25,572 nucleotides of DNA from CAZNRY01 sp964575675 (GTDB lineage Bacteria > Eisenbacteria > RBG-16-71-46 > CAIMUX01 > VGJL01), in contig CAZNRY010000036.1 of NCBI GenBank assembly GCA_964575675.1, forward strand, positions 1 to 25,572. Direction: 5' to 3'. The notes beneath the pieces were generated by a model that did no database searches, was not told the origin of the DNA, and worked only from the letters and a program-made list of their open reading frames with translations. The stretch's first letter is position 1, and every line of letters starts with the position of its first letter. This document shows, piece after piece, positions 1 through 8,146 of the stretch. Made by a program: the position numbers and the translations under genes.

Positions 1-1455
1 GTCGACGACCGCGCCGGTCGTCTTGCGGTTGACGTAGAAGTTGCCGGCGAACTCGCTCAAGACGGGCACGTACTTGGCCAGGAAATCCTCATTCTGCGAG
101 CAGACCGCGCCGGTCAGGCGATAGGCATTGCCGCATATCAACGCGATCGCCTCATCGATGCGATCATAGGTCTTGACCGTGAGGACCGGTCCGAAGATCT
201 CCACGTTCAGGAGTTCGTGCCTCTCCGCATCGACCTCGAAGAGCGTCGGCTGGATGAAGAAGCCTTTCTCCGCCGAGAACTCGCCGCCCCAGAGCGTTTT
301 CACGTTCGAGTCGCCCCTGGCGCGCTTGATGAAGCCCGTGATGCTCTCGTACGCGCCGCGGTTGATGACCGGCCCCATGTGGGTCGAGCGTTCGAGCGGG
401 TTGCCCGTCTTGAACGACTTCATCTGTTCAAGCAGCGCCGCCTTGAGGTCGGGCCAGATCCTCTTGTCGACGCAGAGGAGGCTGTTGGCCGAACACTTCT
501 GCCCGGTGCGTCCGAAGGCGCCGGCGATGATCGCCGCGGCCGTGTCCCACACGTTGATCTCCTTGTCGGCGACGAGAAAGCCCTTACCGCCCGTCTCGGC
601 CACAAAGCGCGGGAAGTGCGGCCGCGGCGTTGACGGCTCGAACAGTTCGTGAGCGATCGTGCGGGCCGTGTCGACTCCTCCCGTGAAGTTCACGCAGAGG
701 AGTTCGGGATGCTTCAGGACGGGCGGCATCACCTCGGATCCCGGACCGGTGATCATGTTGATCACGCCCGGGGGGAATCCCGCGTCGCGGATCGCGCGCA
801 TGAGAAGCCACGACGTCATCGGCGCGTCACTCGACGGCTTCCAGACAACCGTGTTCCCGCAGAGCGCCATCACGGTGGGCAGGTTGTAGCCGATCGCGAT
901 GGGGAAGTTGAACGGCGTGATCGCGCAGGTGAACCCCTTCAGGGCGCGCAGGCGCATGATGTTCGTCTCGGCGGGTCCGTCGCCCAGATCGGTGCGATGA
1001 AGCTGGAAATAGAACCACGGATTGAACTTGATGAAGTCCATCATCTCGGCCCATGATCCCGAGCACTCGCCCGCGATGTAACCGCATTCCTGCGCCGCGA
1101 CGGCGCAGATCTCGTGCCGGCGGTCGAACAGGACCTGCTCCAGATCGCGGAACTTGAGCATGCGATTCTCGGGCGGAAGGGCAGCCCATGCGTCCTTGGC
1201 GCGCATGGCCGCACCGACCGCCTTGCGCGCGTGGTCCGCGGTCGCCCTTTGGGTCGTGCAGAAGACCTCTCCCGACGACGGGTCAATCGACTCGATGCGT
1301 CCGGAGGAACGGACGTCCTCTCCGTCGATGATCATCGGGACGTCGAATCCTTTGGGGATCTTCGCGACCGCCTGCTGGAACGCGTTCCATTCCCCTTCGT
1401 CGGTTCCATAAGCGATGAGGGGCTGGTTCTGGGGTTTTTTCATCGAGATGTTCAT
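1..1455 (-). CDS. pruA: L-glutamate gamma-semialdehyde (1-pyrroline-5-carboxylate) dehydrogenase, partial
   Basis: An NAD-dependent aldehyde dehydrogenase of the P5CDH group, which oxidises glutamate semialdehyde to glutamate in proline breakdown. The visible 485 codons begin MNISMKKPQN and run off the left edge, so the C-terminus is missing; the family is about 540 residues. The ALDH general-base region reads VAETGGKG (Glu near 287) and the nucleophile region GRTGQKCSA (Cys near 321). The segment ITPFNFPIAIGYNLP followed by NTVVWKPSS is typical of the P5CDH/ALDH4 branch. The start is set by AAGGAG upstream of ATG at 1455; a second in-frame ATG at 1443 is possible. No fused proline dehydrogenase domain is seen at the N-terminus, so this is a stand-alone enzyme rather than PutA. 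It diverges from the maf gene and has its own promoter. Confidence 0.88.
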   Translation of the reverse strand, partial: MNISMKKPQNQPLIAYGTDEGEWNAFQQAVAKIPKGFDVPMIIDGEDVRSSGRIESIDPSSGEVFCTTQRATADHARKAVGAAMRAKDAWAALPPENRMLKFRDLEQVLFDRRHEICAVAAQECGYIAGECSGSWAEMMDFIKFNPWFYFQLHRTDLGDGPAETNIMRLRALKGFTCAITPFNFPIAIGYNLPTVMALCGNTVVWKPSSDAPMTSWLLMRAIRDAGFPPGVINMITGPGSEVMPPVLKHPELLCVNFTGGVDTARTIAHELFEPSTPRPHFPRFVAETGGKGFLVADKEINVWDTAAAIIAGAFGRTGQKCSANSLLCVDKRIWPDLKAALLEQMKSFKTGNPLERSTHMGPVINRGAYESITGFIKRARGDSNVKTLWGGEFSAEKGFFIQPTLFEVDAERHELLNVEIFGPVLTVKTYDRIDEAIALICGNAYRLTGAVCSQNEDFLAKYVPVLSEFAGNFYVNRKTTGAVVD

Positions 1456-1524
1456 GCGGCAATACTCCTTCTGATCCGAACCCGAGCCGCGGGTCCGCAC
1501 GGAAGCCGGGGGAACGCCACCCGG

Positions 1525-1553
1525 ATGGTAAGGACTGGCCGGTCCGGTGGCAA
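1525..1553 (-). promoter_or_regulatory. sigma70-like promoter of the P5C dehydrogenase gene
   Basis: On the minus strand TTGCCA (1553-1548) and TACCAT (1530-1525) are separated by exactly 17 bases. This predicts a leader of about 60 nt before the AAGGAG ribosome site and the ATG at 1455. Seen by eye only. Confidence 0.5.
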
Positions 1554-1633
1554 CCGCCGACGGCCGCCGTCCTGGAGGACCGCGGGGTGGGCCGCGGCGC
1601 CCATTGCCGATGGCGGGCGGTGGTGGGGTCGGC

Positions 1634-1639
1634 TATTCT
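1634..1639 (+). promoter_or_regulatory. -10-like box close to the maf start
   Basis: TATTCT lies 9 bases before the maf ATG at 1649, the same geometry as the better-supported leaderless promoter at 21204-21233. A convincing -35 at 16-18 bases is not present (TTGCCG at 1604-1609 is 24 bases away), so the support is weak. Confidence 0.3.
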
Positions 1640-1648
1640 TACACCGCG

Positions 1649-2248
1649 ATGCAGCGACATCCGAGACTCGTCCTCGCCTCGACCTCCCGATATCGCAGGG
1701 CGCTCCTCGAGCGGCTTCGCGTGCCCTTTGACGTCCTTCCGCCCGGTTGGGACGAAGTGCGCCTCGCCGATCCGGGATCGACCGTTCTCCAAAATGCCAC
1801 AGGGAAGGCCGGGGCTGCCGCCAGAGTGCGACCCGGCGACGCCATCTTGGCAAGCGATCAGGTTGCCTTCTGCGACGGCCGGATCCTGGAAAAGCCGGGG
1901 ACCGAGGAGGCCGCTCGCGAGCAGCTCCTCTGGCTGTCGGGCAAGGAGCACACGCTCCATACCTGCGTACTCCTCAGAATGCCCGACGGCGTCGAGCGCT
2001 CCGAGACGGTCGTGGCCCGCCTGCGCGTGCGGTGTCTCGAGCCTGCGGAGATCGCTGCCTATGTGCGCGCGGACCGCCCGCTCGATTGCGCGGGGTCCTA
2101 CCGCAGCGAGGGGCTCGGGATCGTTCTCTTCGACTACCTTCGCTGCGATGATCCGACGGCGATCGAGGGACTTCCACTCGTGGCGACCCGCCGCATCCTC
2201 GAGGATGCGGGATGGACACTACTTCCTCCGGTCGAGGGGACGTCGTGA
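1649..2248 (+). CDS. maf: Maf-like nucleotide pyrophosphatase
   Basis: A 199-residue Maf/YhdE/YceF family protein. These enzymes hydrolyse non-canonical or methylated nucleoside triphosphates (dTTP/UTP or 7-methyl-GTP types) to the monophosphate and pyrophosphate. It opens with LVLASTSRYRRALLERL, the family's N-terminal signature (S-x-S-x-x-R). It then has AILASDQVAFCDGRILEKP, matching the catalytic Asp region, and DCAGSYRSEGLGI, matching the late AGxYxxxG region. The frame is open back to 1547, but those 34 residues are Gly/Pro/Arg-rich and unlike the family, so the ATG at 1649 is preferred. No clear Shine-Dalgarno precedes it, which fits a leaderless start. The squalene-synthase-like gene follows after about 50 bases. 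Which nucleotide it prefers cannot be told from the sequence. Confidence 0.85.
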   Translation: MQRHPRLVLASTSRYRRALLERLRVPFDVLPPGWDEVRLADPGSTVLQNATGKAGAAARVRPGDAILASDQVAFCDGRILEKPGTEEAAREQLLWLSGKEHTLHTCVLLRMPDGVERSETVVARLRVRCLEPAEIAAYVRADRPLDCAGSYRSEGLGIVLFDYLRCDDPTAIEGLPLVATRRILEDAGWTLLPPVEGTS

Positions 2249-2300
2249 ACAGGATCCGCGGAGAGAACCCCCGTCGCCAAACCGGATGCCCGGGGGAGTG

Positions 2301-3461
2301 ATGAAGGATCCGCGCGGGACCGCACCGGCGGCCGGCGGAGCCGATGCGAACACCAAAGACGTTGCATTCGCGCGCGCGATGCTTCCGAACGTGTCGCGCA
2401 CCTTTGCCCGGGCGATCGGCATCCTGCCGCCCTCCCTGGGCGATCCGGTCCGCCTTTCGTATCTGCTGTGCCGCGCTGCGGACACGATGGAGGACGCCGC
2501 CGGGGTCGATCCGCGGCTGCGCCGCGCCTGGCTCTTGCGATTTTGCTCGCTCCTGCCTGCCGCAGGGAAGGCCGGAGCACCCGGCGCGCCGCAGATCGAC
2601 TCGCCGGACGAAGCGCCAGCGGCCCGGAATGCGGAAGCGGCCATCGAGCTCGCCGCGGAAGCAGCCGCTCGCCTCGACCCCGGAAACCCCGAGAGAGACC
2701 TCATCGAGGGGTTGCCGCGGCTCTTCCGCCTCCTCCACGGGACCGACGGCGCGAGGCGCCGGATCATCGAGCGGTGGACGAGCGAGCTGGCGCTCGGGAT
2801 GGCGCGGTTCGTCCGCCTCGAGGAGGGAGCGGTTGGTTGGACGGCGCTTAAGACATGCAAGGACCTCGATGCCTATGAGTACTATGTCGCCGGGACGGTC
2901 GGCTGCCTTCTGGAGGGGTTGATCTCCCTGGAGATCGGGCAACAGGAAATCGCCTCCCGGCCGCGACGCCGCCTCGCCGTCTCTTTCGGGCAGGGCCTCC
3001 AGGGAACGAACATTCTTCAGGATCTGTCCGATGACCGCGCGCGCGGCTGGTGCTACGTTCCCGAGGAGATCGCACACAAGCACGGGACATCGACGGCGCG
3101 GATGCACGAGCCTTCGCAGTGCTTCGCCGGGATGGAGGCCGTTCGCGAGATGTCCGAACGCGCCGTGAAGCACCTCGACTCGGGGATCGAGTTCGTCCTG
3201 CTTCTGCCCCGACGGCATCCAAGGGTCCGCCTTTTCTGTCTCTGGCCGCTGCTCTTGGCGCTGCGGACACTCGCGCGTCTCGTCTCGGACGACTCGCTTT
3301 TCGAGCGACGCATCCGCATTTCGCGCGGGGAAGTGCGGGAGCTGACGTGCGAGGCCACGTGGCGCTGCATCTCGAACACAGCCCTGCGGAGGCTCTACGA
3401 GAGGGAGAGGGCCGCCCTCATCGCCGCGATTAACACGGCCGCGGGAACCCTGCGGGGATGA
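2301..3461 (+). CDS. squalene/phytoene synthase family protein, squalene-synthase-like
   Basis: A head-to-head prenyl diphosphate condensing enzyme of about 386 residues. Both Mg-binding aspartate motifs are present: DTMED (about 61-65) in the context LLCRAADTMED, and NILQDLSDD (about 237-245) in QGTNILQDLSDD. The stretch YEYYVAGTVGCLLEGL resembles the YVAGLVG region of farnesyl-diphosphate farnesyltransferases more than phytoene synthases. Squalene formation, as a hopanoid or sterol precursor, is therefore the more likely role, but no hopanoid gene lies nearby. The ATG at 2301 has GGGGGAG only two bases before it. An in-frame ATG at 2286 is an alternative, and the longer upstream open frame overlaps maf and is not coding. 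Probably co-transcribed with maf. Confidence 0.83.
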   Translation: MKDPRGTAPAAGGADANTKDVAFARAMLPNVSRTFARAIGILPPSLGDPVRLSYLLCRAADTMEDAAGVDPRLRRAWLLRFCSLLPAAGKAGAPGAPQIDSPDEAPAARNAEAAIELAAEAAARLDPGNPERDLIEGLPRLFRLLHGTDGARRRIIERWTSELALGMARFVRLEEGAVGWTALKTCKDLDAYEYYVAGTVGCLLEGLISLEIGQQEIASRPRRRLAVSFGQGLQGTNILQDLSDDRARGWCYVPEEIAHKHGTSTARMHEPSQCFAGMEAVREMSERAVKHLDSGIEFVLLLPRRHPRVRLFCLWPLLLALRTLARLVSDDSLFERRIRISRGEVRELTCEATWRCISNTALRRLYERERAALIAAINTAAGTLRG

Positions 3462-3540
3462 CCGCGCCGACATCCATGAGACATCGTCGCGCCGGTGGAA
3501 GCCGTATCGGCGAATCACCGCACCTTGGAGAGGAGATAAC

Positions 3541-4296
3541 TTGATCAGGCTCGATGGAATGATCGCATTGGTCACCGGCGGATCTCGGGGAATCGGCGCG
3601 GCGTGCTGTCACATGTTTGCGAAGGCTGGCTGCGACGTGGCCGTCAATTACAGGAAGCACGCCGATCGCGCTCTCGAGGTCGCCGAGCTCGCGAAGAAGC
3701 TCGGGCGGCGCGCGACGGCAGTCCCCTTCGACGTCACGAACGCGGCGGACGCAGATGCCATGGTCGGCCATGTCGTCCAGGAGTTCGGCGGCATCGACAT
3801 CCTGGTCAACAACGCCGGCATCTGGACGGACGGATCGCTCGAGACGATGACCGACGCCGATTGGGCGCGCATGATCGGCGTGAACCTGACGGGCGCCTTC
3901 CATCTCTGCCGCGCCGTCGTGCCCCACATGAAGAAGCGCGGCGGGGGGAGCATCGTCAACATCGCCTCCACGGCCGGTCAGCGCGGCGAGGCGAACCATT
4001 CGCACTATGCGGCGTCCAAGGGTGGAGTACTCGCTCTGACGAAGTCGTTGGCCGTCGAGCTCGCGCCGTATGGGATTCGCGTGAACGCGGTCGCGCCGGG
4101 GTGGATTCGAACCGACATGACCGCCGCGTTCCTCACGCCGGAGCGGATCAACGAATCGCTGAAGGAGCCGATCCCGCTCGGGCGTCCGGGAGAGCCGGAG
4201 GATGTCGCGGGGCCGGTCGTCTTCCTGTGCTCGCCGCTCGCGCGGCACATCACGGGGGCGACCCTGAACGTGAACGGCGGCGCGTTGCTCGTGTAG
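3541..4296 (+). CDS. SDR-family oxidoreductase, FabG-like
   Basis: A 251-residue classical short-chain dehydrogenase/reductase. The Rossmann motif TGGSRGIG sits at 12-19, NNAG follows in ILVNNAGIW, and the catalytic set is Ser143, Tyr156 and Lys160 (YAASK). The C-terminus GATLNVNGG is typical of 3-oxoacyl-ACP reductases. The start is TTG at 3541: AGGAG lies five bases upstream, and no ATG is in frame before codon 7. The closest name is 3-ketoacyl-ACP reductase, but FabG-like SDRs act on many substrates. There is no fab cluster around it, so the substrate is open. It is convergent with the aldehyde dehydrogenase, with only 22 bases between their stops. Confidence 0.85.
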   Translation: MIRLDGMIALVTGGSRGIGAACCHMFAKAGCDVAVNYRKHADRALEVAELAKKLGRRATAVPFDVTNAADADAMVGHVVQEFGGIDILVNNAGIWTDGSLETMTDADWARMIGVNLTGAFHLCRAVVPHMKKRGGGSIVNIASTAGQRGEANHSHYAASKGGVLALTKSLAVELAPYGIRVNAVAPGWIRTDMTAAFLTPERINESLKEPIPLGRPGEPEDVAGPVVFLCSPLARHITGATLNVNGGALLV

Positions 4297-4318
4297 CTGG
4301 TCCGCCGACAATCCCCGA

Positions 4319-5758
4319 TCAGTAGTTCCGGTTGTAGATCTTCCGGATTTCCTCGGCGCTGATCGAAGGATCGAGCCAGGTTTCTCTCGTAATCTCCATC
4401 CAGCGACCATTCAGCCGGCGCCGGGCGATCCTGTGAATGTTCAACAGGTGCGCGACGGTGATGTTGTCGGTCGTTATGTTTCCCGCACCGGTCCCGCACG
4501 CGAGCGTGAGCGACGGGCTCAGCGTGTTGAAGAGCCCACCGACCGCTCCCTGGGTCGTCGGCTGGTTGACACAGATCCTCCCGACGTTCATTAGACGCCC
4601 GAACTCCTCGATCACGGAATCGTCGTTGGCGTAGAGGCCCACCGTGTGTCCGATGCCGCCCTGTGCGCTCAGACCGATGCACGTACCGATCGCTTCGTCG
4701 TAGTCGCGGACGACGTAGTAGGCGAGGATCGGCGCCAGGATCTCGTGCGAGAGCGGGTAATCGCGGCCGATTCCGCCCGGCTCCGCGATCAGGAGCCGCG
4801 TTCGATCGGGAACCTGGAATCCGCACCGCTCGGCGATCGACACCGCCGACCGCCCGACAACGTCGGCTTTCATCGACCGCGCGACGCTGTCGAAGGCAAT
4901 CGCATCAAGGGCTTTCACTTCGTCCGGCGAGCAGAAGTAGCTTCCCCGCTCGATCAACTGCCCGCGCATCCGGGCGTCGATCTCTTCGGTCACGACGAGG
5001 GCTTGCTCGCTCGCGCAGACCGTGCCGTTGTCGAACGTCTTGGAATGAACGAGATAGCGGGCTGCAAGATCAATGTCTGCCGTTCGATCGACGTAGACCG
5101 GTACGTTCCCGGGGCCGACGCCGAAGGTCGGCGTGCCGGAGCTCTGCGCGGCGCGCACGATCGCGCCCGTTCCGGTGGCGAGGATCAGCGCGAGCTTCCG
5201 GTGGCGCATGATCTGTTCAAGGTGTTCCCGTTGCGGCTTCGTGACGATCTGGACGGAGCCTTCGGGAGCGCCGGCCCCGACAGCGGCCTCTCCGAGGATG
5301 CGCGCCGTCTCGCGGATGCACTTCCGCGCCCCGCCGTGCGGGCTCAGGATGACGGGGTTGCGCGTCTTCATGCAGATCAGAATCTTGAAAATCGCCGTGG
5401 AGGTGGGATTCGTAACCGGGATCGTGGCGAGAACCGGCCCCTTCGGTTGAGCGATCTCGGTGATCCCGGTCGACGGATCATGACGGACCACCCCAACCGT
5501 CCTTCGATCGCGGATGTCCTCGTAGACGAGTAGGCTTGCCCATGCGTTCTTGACGACCTTGTGTTCGAAGACGCCCGCGCCCGTCTCCTCGAGGGCCTGG
5601 CGCGCAAGCGTGAGCCGGTTGTCATAGGCGGCGTGGTAGACAGCCTCGACGATCCGATCGACCTGTTCTTGATCGAGGCTGCGGAAGCGCGCCGCGGCCA
5701 CGGAAGCGGTGACCAGAAGCTCATCGGCGTAGCGGTCGATCACGTCAGTAGATTCCAT
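4319..5758 (-). CDS. CoA-acylating acetaldehyde dehydrogenase, AdhE N-domain type
   Basis: A 479-residue protein matching the aldehyde dehydrogenase half of bifunctional AdhE, with no alcohol dehydrogenase domain. Enzymes of this type interconvert an aldehyde, CoA and NAD with acyl-CoA and NADH. Visible hallmarks are NPTSTAIFK, TFDNGTVCASEQ with the catalytic Cys near 248, the Gly-rich FGVGPGNVPV, and the late PSLTLACGTGAGN. EutE- or sulfoacetaldehyde-dehydrogenase-like roles are alternatives. The ATG at 5758 follows AAGGAGG. The frame stays open upstream to 6139, but that part lacks family similarity and contains the promoter. It diverges from an acetyl-CoA-synthetase-like gene, so the pair could link an aldehyde, acyl-CoA and the free acid. 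Confidence 0.86.
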   Translation of the reverse strand: MESTDVIDRYADELLVTASVAAARFRSLDQEQVDRIVEAVYHAAYDNRLTLARQALEETGAGVFEHKVVKNAWASLLVYEDIRDRRTVGVVRHDPSTGITEIAQPKGPVLATIPVTNPTSTAIFKILICMKTRNPVILSPHGGARKCIRETARILGEAAVGAGAPEGSVQIVTKPQREHLEQIMRHRKLALILATGTGAIVRAAQSSGTPTFGVGPGNVPVYVDRTADIDLAARYLVHSKTFDNGTVCASEQALVVTEEIDARMRGQLIERGSYFCSPDEVKALDAIAFDSVARSMKADVVGRSAVSIAERCGFQVPDRTRLLIAEPGGIGRDYPLSHEILAPILAYYVVRDYDEAIGTCIGLSAQGGIGHTVGLYANDDSVIEEFGRLMNVGRICVNQPTTQGAVGGLFNTLSPSLTLACGTGAGNITTDNITVAHLLNIHRIARRRLNGRWMEITRETWLDPSISAEEIRKIYNRNY

Positions 5759-5790
5759 GGTCGATCTTGCCTCCTTGTTGGGTGGGGAGG

Positions 5791-5819
5791 ATCGTCGCAC
5801 GAATCGGCGGTCCCGGCAA
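5791..5819 (-). promoter_or_regulatory. promoter of the acylating aldehyde dehydrogenase gene
   Basis: Minus strand TTGCCG (5819-5814), 17-base spacer, GACGAT (5796-5791) preceded by TGC, giving an extended -10. The leader would be about 25-30 nt and includes the AAGGAGG site. The -10 match is modest. Confidence 0.42.
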
Positions 5820-5843
5820 GGGGCGCCGCCCCGCAACCCCATG

Positions 5844-5872
5844 TTGACGATCTCTACAGGGTCGAATATCCT
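5844..5872 (+). promoter_or_regulatory. promoter facing the acyl-CoA synthetase gene
   Basis: TTGACG (5844-5849), 17-base spacer, TATCCT (5867-5872). Transcription from here would give a leader of about 280 nt before the ATG at 6162. It is back to back with the aldehyde dehydrogenase promoter, 24 bases away. Confidence 0.45.
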
Positions 5873-6161
5873 GACGGTGGCTTCCTTCGTTTCCAGGCCT
5901 GTTTCTGCGTCGGCCGCACCGGGATTCGCCGGACCGGGGCGCGGACTCAGCTCCGGATCCCGGGTGGATGTGATGGATCGGGCGGCGTGGTTGGATCCAC
6001 GATGACTGAGGGCGGGAGCTAGAACTTCCTCGCTTTCGTGACGCGCGACGGCGGGTCCGTGCCTAGGATGGGCGCGGCCTTTCGGATCGCCACGAGCCCG
6101 TTCAATCCCCGGGGGTGCGACAGATGCCGGCCGATTCAAACGAGATCACGGAGGAGATGGC
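5873..6161 (+). other. long leader or spacer before the acyl-CoA synthetase gene
   Basis: This is the rest of the 403-base gap between the divergent genes. I see no coding potential that looks real, no tRNA and no recognised riboswitch. A second weak -10-like TAGGAT lies at 6064-6069 without a good -35. The ribosome site GGAGGAG is just before the ATG at 6162. Confidence 0.4.
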
Positions 6162-7862
6162 ATGAGCAACATCGGTTCTTACGAGTCACGACGCCCCGGA
6201 TTCCAGTGGTCCCTCGCCGAGAAGGAACTCGATTACCCGGAGAACGGGATCTACAACATCGCCTACTACTGCGTCGATCGCCACTGCGCGCAGGGGCGGG
6301 GCGCGAAGCTTGCGATGATCTGGGAAGGACACACGGGCGAGGTCAAACGCTTCACGTTCGACGACATGAGGATCCATACGAACGCGTTCGCCACCTTCCT
6401 TCGCGGACTGGGGATCGAGCCGGGCGAGCGGATCTGCCTATTCATGGACAAGATCCCCGAGCTGTACATCTCCTTCCTCGGCGGACTCAAGATGGGCGGG
6501 GTCGTGCAGCCCCTCTTCTCGGCCTTCGGAGAAGATTCGCTCTTCACGCGGCTTGACGACGCCAAGACCTCGGCCGTCATCACCAGCAAGAAGCATGTGA
6601 AGAAAGTTCGTAGAATTCTCGACACGCTTCCATCGCTACGCCACATCATCGTTGTAGATGGAGAGGAGATGAAGCTCGAGGCGCGCGAGATCGCCTTCTC
6701 GTACGAGAAAGCCCCGCGCGTCGAGACGGTCCCGATCCACCCGGTCACGCGCGAGGCCCCATCGGTCCTCCACTACACCTCCGGCACGACGGGGAAGCCG
6801 AAGGGCGCCCTGCACGTTCACGGCTCGCTCGTCGCGCAGTTCCTGACGGCGAAGTGGGTGCTGGACGTGGCGAAGGACGACATCTACTGGTGCACTGCCG
6901 ATCCGGGTTGGGTCACGGGAACCTCGTACGGGATCATCGGACCGTGGAGCAACGGCGTCACGCAGCTCATCCTCGACAGCGGATTCAGCTCGGAGCATTG
7001 GTACGCCTTCATCCAGAAGCACCGCGCCACGGTCTGGTACTCCGCACCGACCGCGATCCGGCTCCTGATGCGCGACGGCACCGATGTCGTCCGCAAGTTC
7101 GATCTCTCGAGCCTCCGCCACCTCGCAAGCGTGGGCGAGCCGCTCAATGCGGAGGCGGTCGTCTGGTCGAAGGAGGCCTTCGGCCTCTACTTCCACGACA
7201 CCTACTGGCAGACCGAGACGGGGTGCATCGTGATCTCGAACTATCCCGGGATGCCGATCAAGCCCGGATCGATGGGCAAGCCGTTCCCCGGAATCGAGGC
7301 GGCGATCCTCGACCCCAATAACAACACGCCGGTCGAACACGTCGGCGGCGTCGGGTTGATCGGCCTGAAACCGGGGTGGCCCTCGATGTTCCGGACCTAT
7401 TGGCAGAACGAGACGACCTATCAAGGAAAGTTCAAGAACGGCTGGTACATCTGCGGCGACCGCGCGAGCATCGATCACGACGGGTACTTCTGGTTCGTCG
7501 GACGCGACGACGACGTGATCAACACGGGCGGCCACCTCGTAGGTCCCTTTGAGATCGAGTCGGCTCTTCTGGAACACGAGGCGGTCGCTGAGTCGGCGGC
7601 GGTCGGCAAGCCCGACCCGGTCAACATGGAGGTCGTGAAGGCCTTTGTCGCCCTGAAGCCGGGATTCGAGGCGAGCTCCGATCTCGAGCTTGCGATCATG
7701 AATTTCATCAGGAAGAGGCTCTCGCCCTTGGCGATGCCTCAAGAGATCGAGTTCGTCCCGTCGCTTCCCAAGACGAGGAGCGGAAAAATCCTCCGCCGGA
7801 TGCTGCGCGCGAAAGAGTGGGGCGAGCCTATCGGCGATACGTCGACATTGGAAGAGGACTAG
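6162..7862 (+). CDS. acsA: acetyl-CoA synthetase-like AMP-forming acyl-CoA ligase
   Basis: A 566-residue ANL-superfamily adenylating enzyme that would activate a short acid, most likely acetate, to its CoA ester through an acyl-AMP. The P-loop-like motif YTSGTTGKPKG is at about 205-215. YWQTETG is the A5 region, with the Trp that limits acyl size in acetyl-CoA synthetases. GDRAS with FVGRDDDVINTGGH form the hinge region, and PKTRSGKILRR near the end carries the catalytic Lys. The length fits the Bacillus AcsA type (about 570) better than the E. coli Acs type (about 650). The ATG at 6162 follows GGAGGAG. A propionyl or other short-chain substrate is possible. ACP and Kbl genes follow after a repeat-bearing spacer. 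Confidence 0.85.
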   Translation: MSNIGSYESRRPGFQWSLAEKELDYPENGIYNIAYYCVDRHCAQGRGAKLAMIWEGHTGEVKRFTFDDMRIHTNAFATFLRGLGIEPGERICLFMDKIPELYISFLGGLKMGGVVQPLFSAFGEDSLFTRLDDAKTSAVITSKKHVKKVRRILDTLPSLRHIIVVDGEEMKLEAREIAFSYEKAPRVETVPIHPVTREAPSVLHYTSGTTGKPKGALHVHGSLVAQFLTAKWVLDVAKDDIYWCTADPGWVTGTSYGIIGPWSNGVTQLILDSGFSSEHWYAFIQKHRATVWYSAPTAIRLLMRDGTDVVRKFDLSSLRHLASVGEPLNAEAVVWSKEAFGLYFHDTYWQTETGCIVISNYPGMPIKPGSMGKPFPGIEAAILDPNNNTPVEHVGGVGLIGLKPGWPSMFRTYWQNETTYQGKFKNGWYICGDRASIDHDGYFWFVGRDDDVINTGGHLVGPFEIESALLEHEAVAESAAVGKPDPVNMEVVKAFVALKPGFEASSDLELAIMNFIRKRLSPLAMPQEIEFVPSLPKTRSGKILRRMLRAKEWGEPIGDTSTLEED

Positions 7863-7872
7863 AGGCGGGCGC

Positions 7873-7953
7873 GCCTGGCGACCATGCAGGGGCGATGCCG
7901 AAGCGAGCTGCGCCATGCGCCGAGCGGAGGCACGCCCCGAATGAGTCGCCAGG
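7873..7953. repeat. inverted repeat at the end of dispersed repeat copy A
   Basis: The 5' arm (about 7873-7900, beginning CGCCTGGCGAC) is an imperfect reverse complement of the 3' arm (7925-7953, ending GTCGCCAGG). About 25 bases lie between the arms. On RNA this would be a long GC-rich hairpin 10 bases after the acyl-CoA synthetase stop, so it may end or stabilise that transcript. There is no U-tract. Confidence 0.5.
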
Positions 7954-8039
7954 TGCGTATCGGTACCCGCTTGGCTGAGCGCGAGCTCGTGCGCCCGCGA
8001 GATCGGCGCCCTGTTTGTCTGGCCGATCGAGCGGGATGC
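7929..8039 (-). repeat. dispersed intergenic repeat, copy A
   Basis: Read on the minus strand this begins GCATCCCGCTCG, continues CAGGGCGCCG and CTCGCGGG, then CTCAGCC, and ends CTCATTCGGGGCGTGCC. Copies B (10867) and C (15521) show the same blocks in the same order and spacing. It lies between the acyl-CoA synthetase and ACP genes. Confidence 0.7.
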
Positions 8040-8053
8040 ACGGGGGCGAGCGT

Positions 8054-8082
8054 CGGAGGCACGCCTCGAATGAGCCGCCAGG
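8054..8082 (-). repeat. partial extra copy of the repeat's terminal block
   Basis: The terminal block (GGCACGCC then CGAATGAG, GCCGCCAGG on the plus strand) recurs here 129 bases after its place in copy A (7925-7953), with about three differences in 29 bases. It is a tandem fragment of the same family. Confidence 0.65.
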
Positions 8083-8146
8083 CGCGCATGGCAAGTTGCA
8101 CGGAGCGAACGCAGACGGTGTTGGAACCAGAGAACTGGAGGATGCG

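Noticed and set aside
1547..1648. N-terminal extension of the Maf frame
   Set aside because: Gly/Pro/Arg-rich, no family similarity, no ribosome site; the conserved start of Maf is at 1649.
1587..2300. Long open frame ahead of the squalene-synthase-like gene
   Set aside because: It overlaps maf in another frame and reads as Arg/Ser/Pro-rich shadow translation typical of high-GC DNA.
1974..3575. 533-codon minus-strand open frame
   Set aside because: It is antisense to maf and the prenyl synthase, which have clear family motifs; its translation has no recognisable domain.
6636..7916. 426-codon minus-strand open frame
   Set aside because: It is antisense to the acyl-CoA synthetase gene; high GC gives long open frames on the opposite strand.
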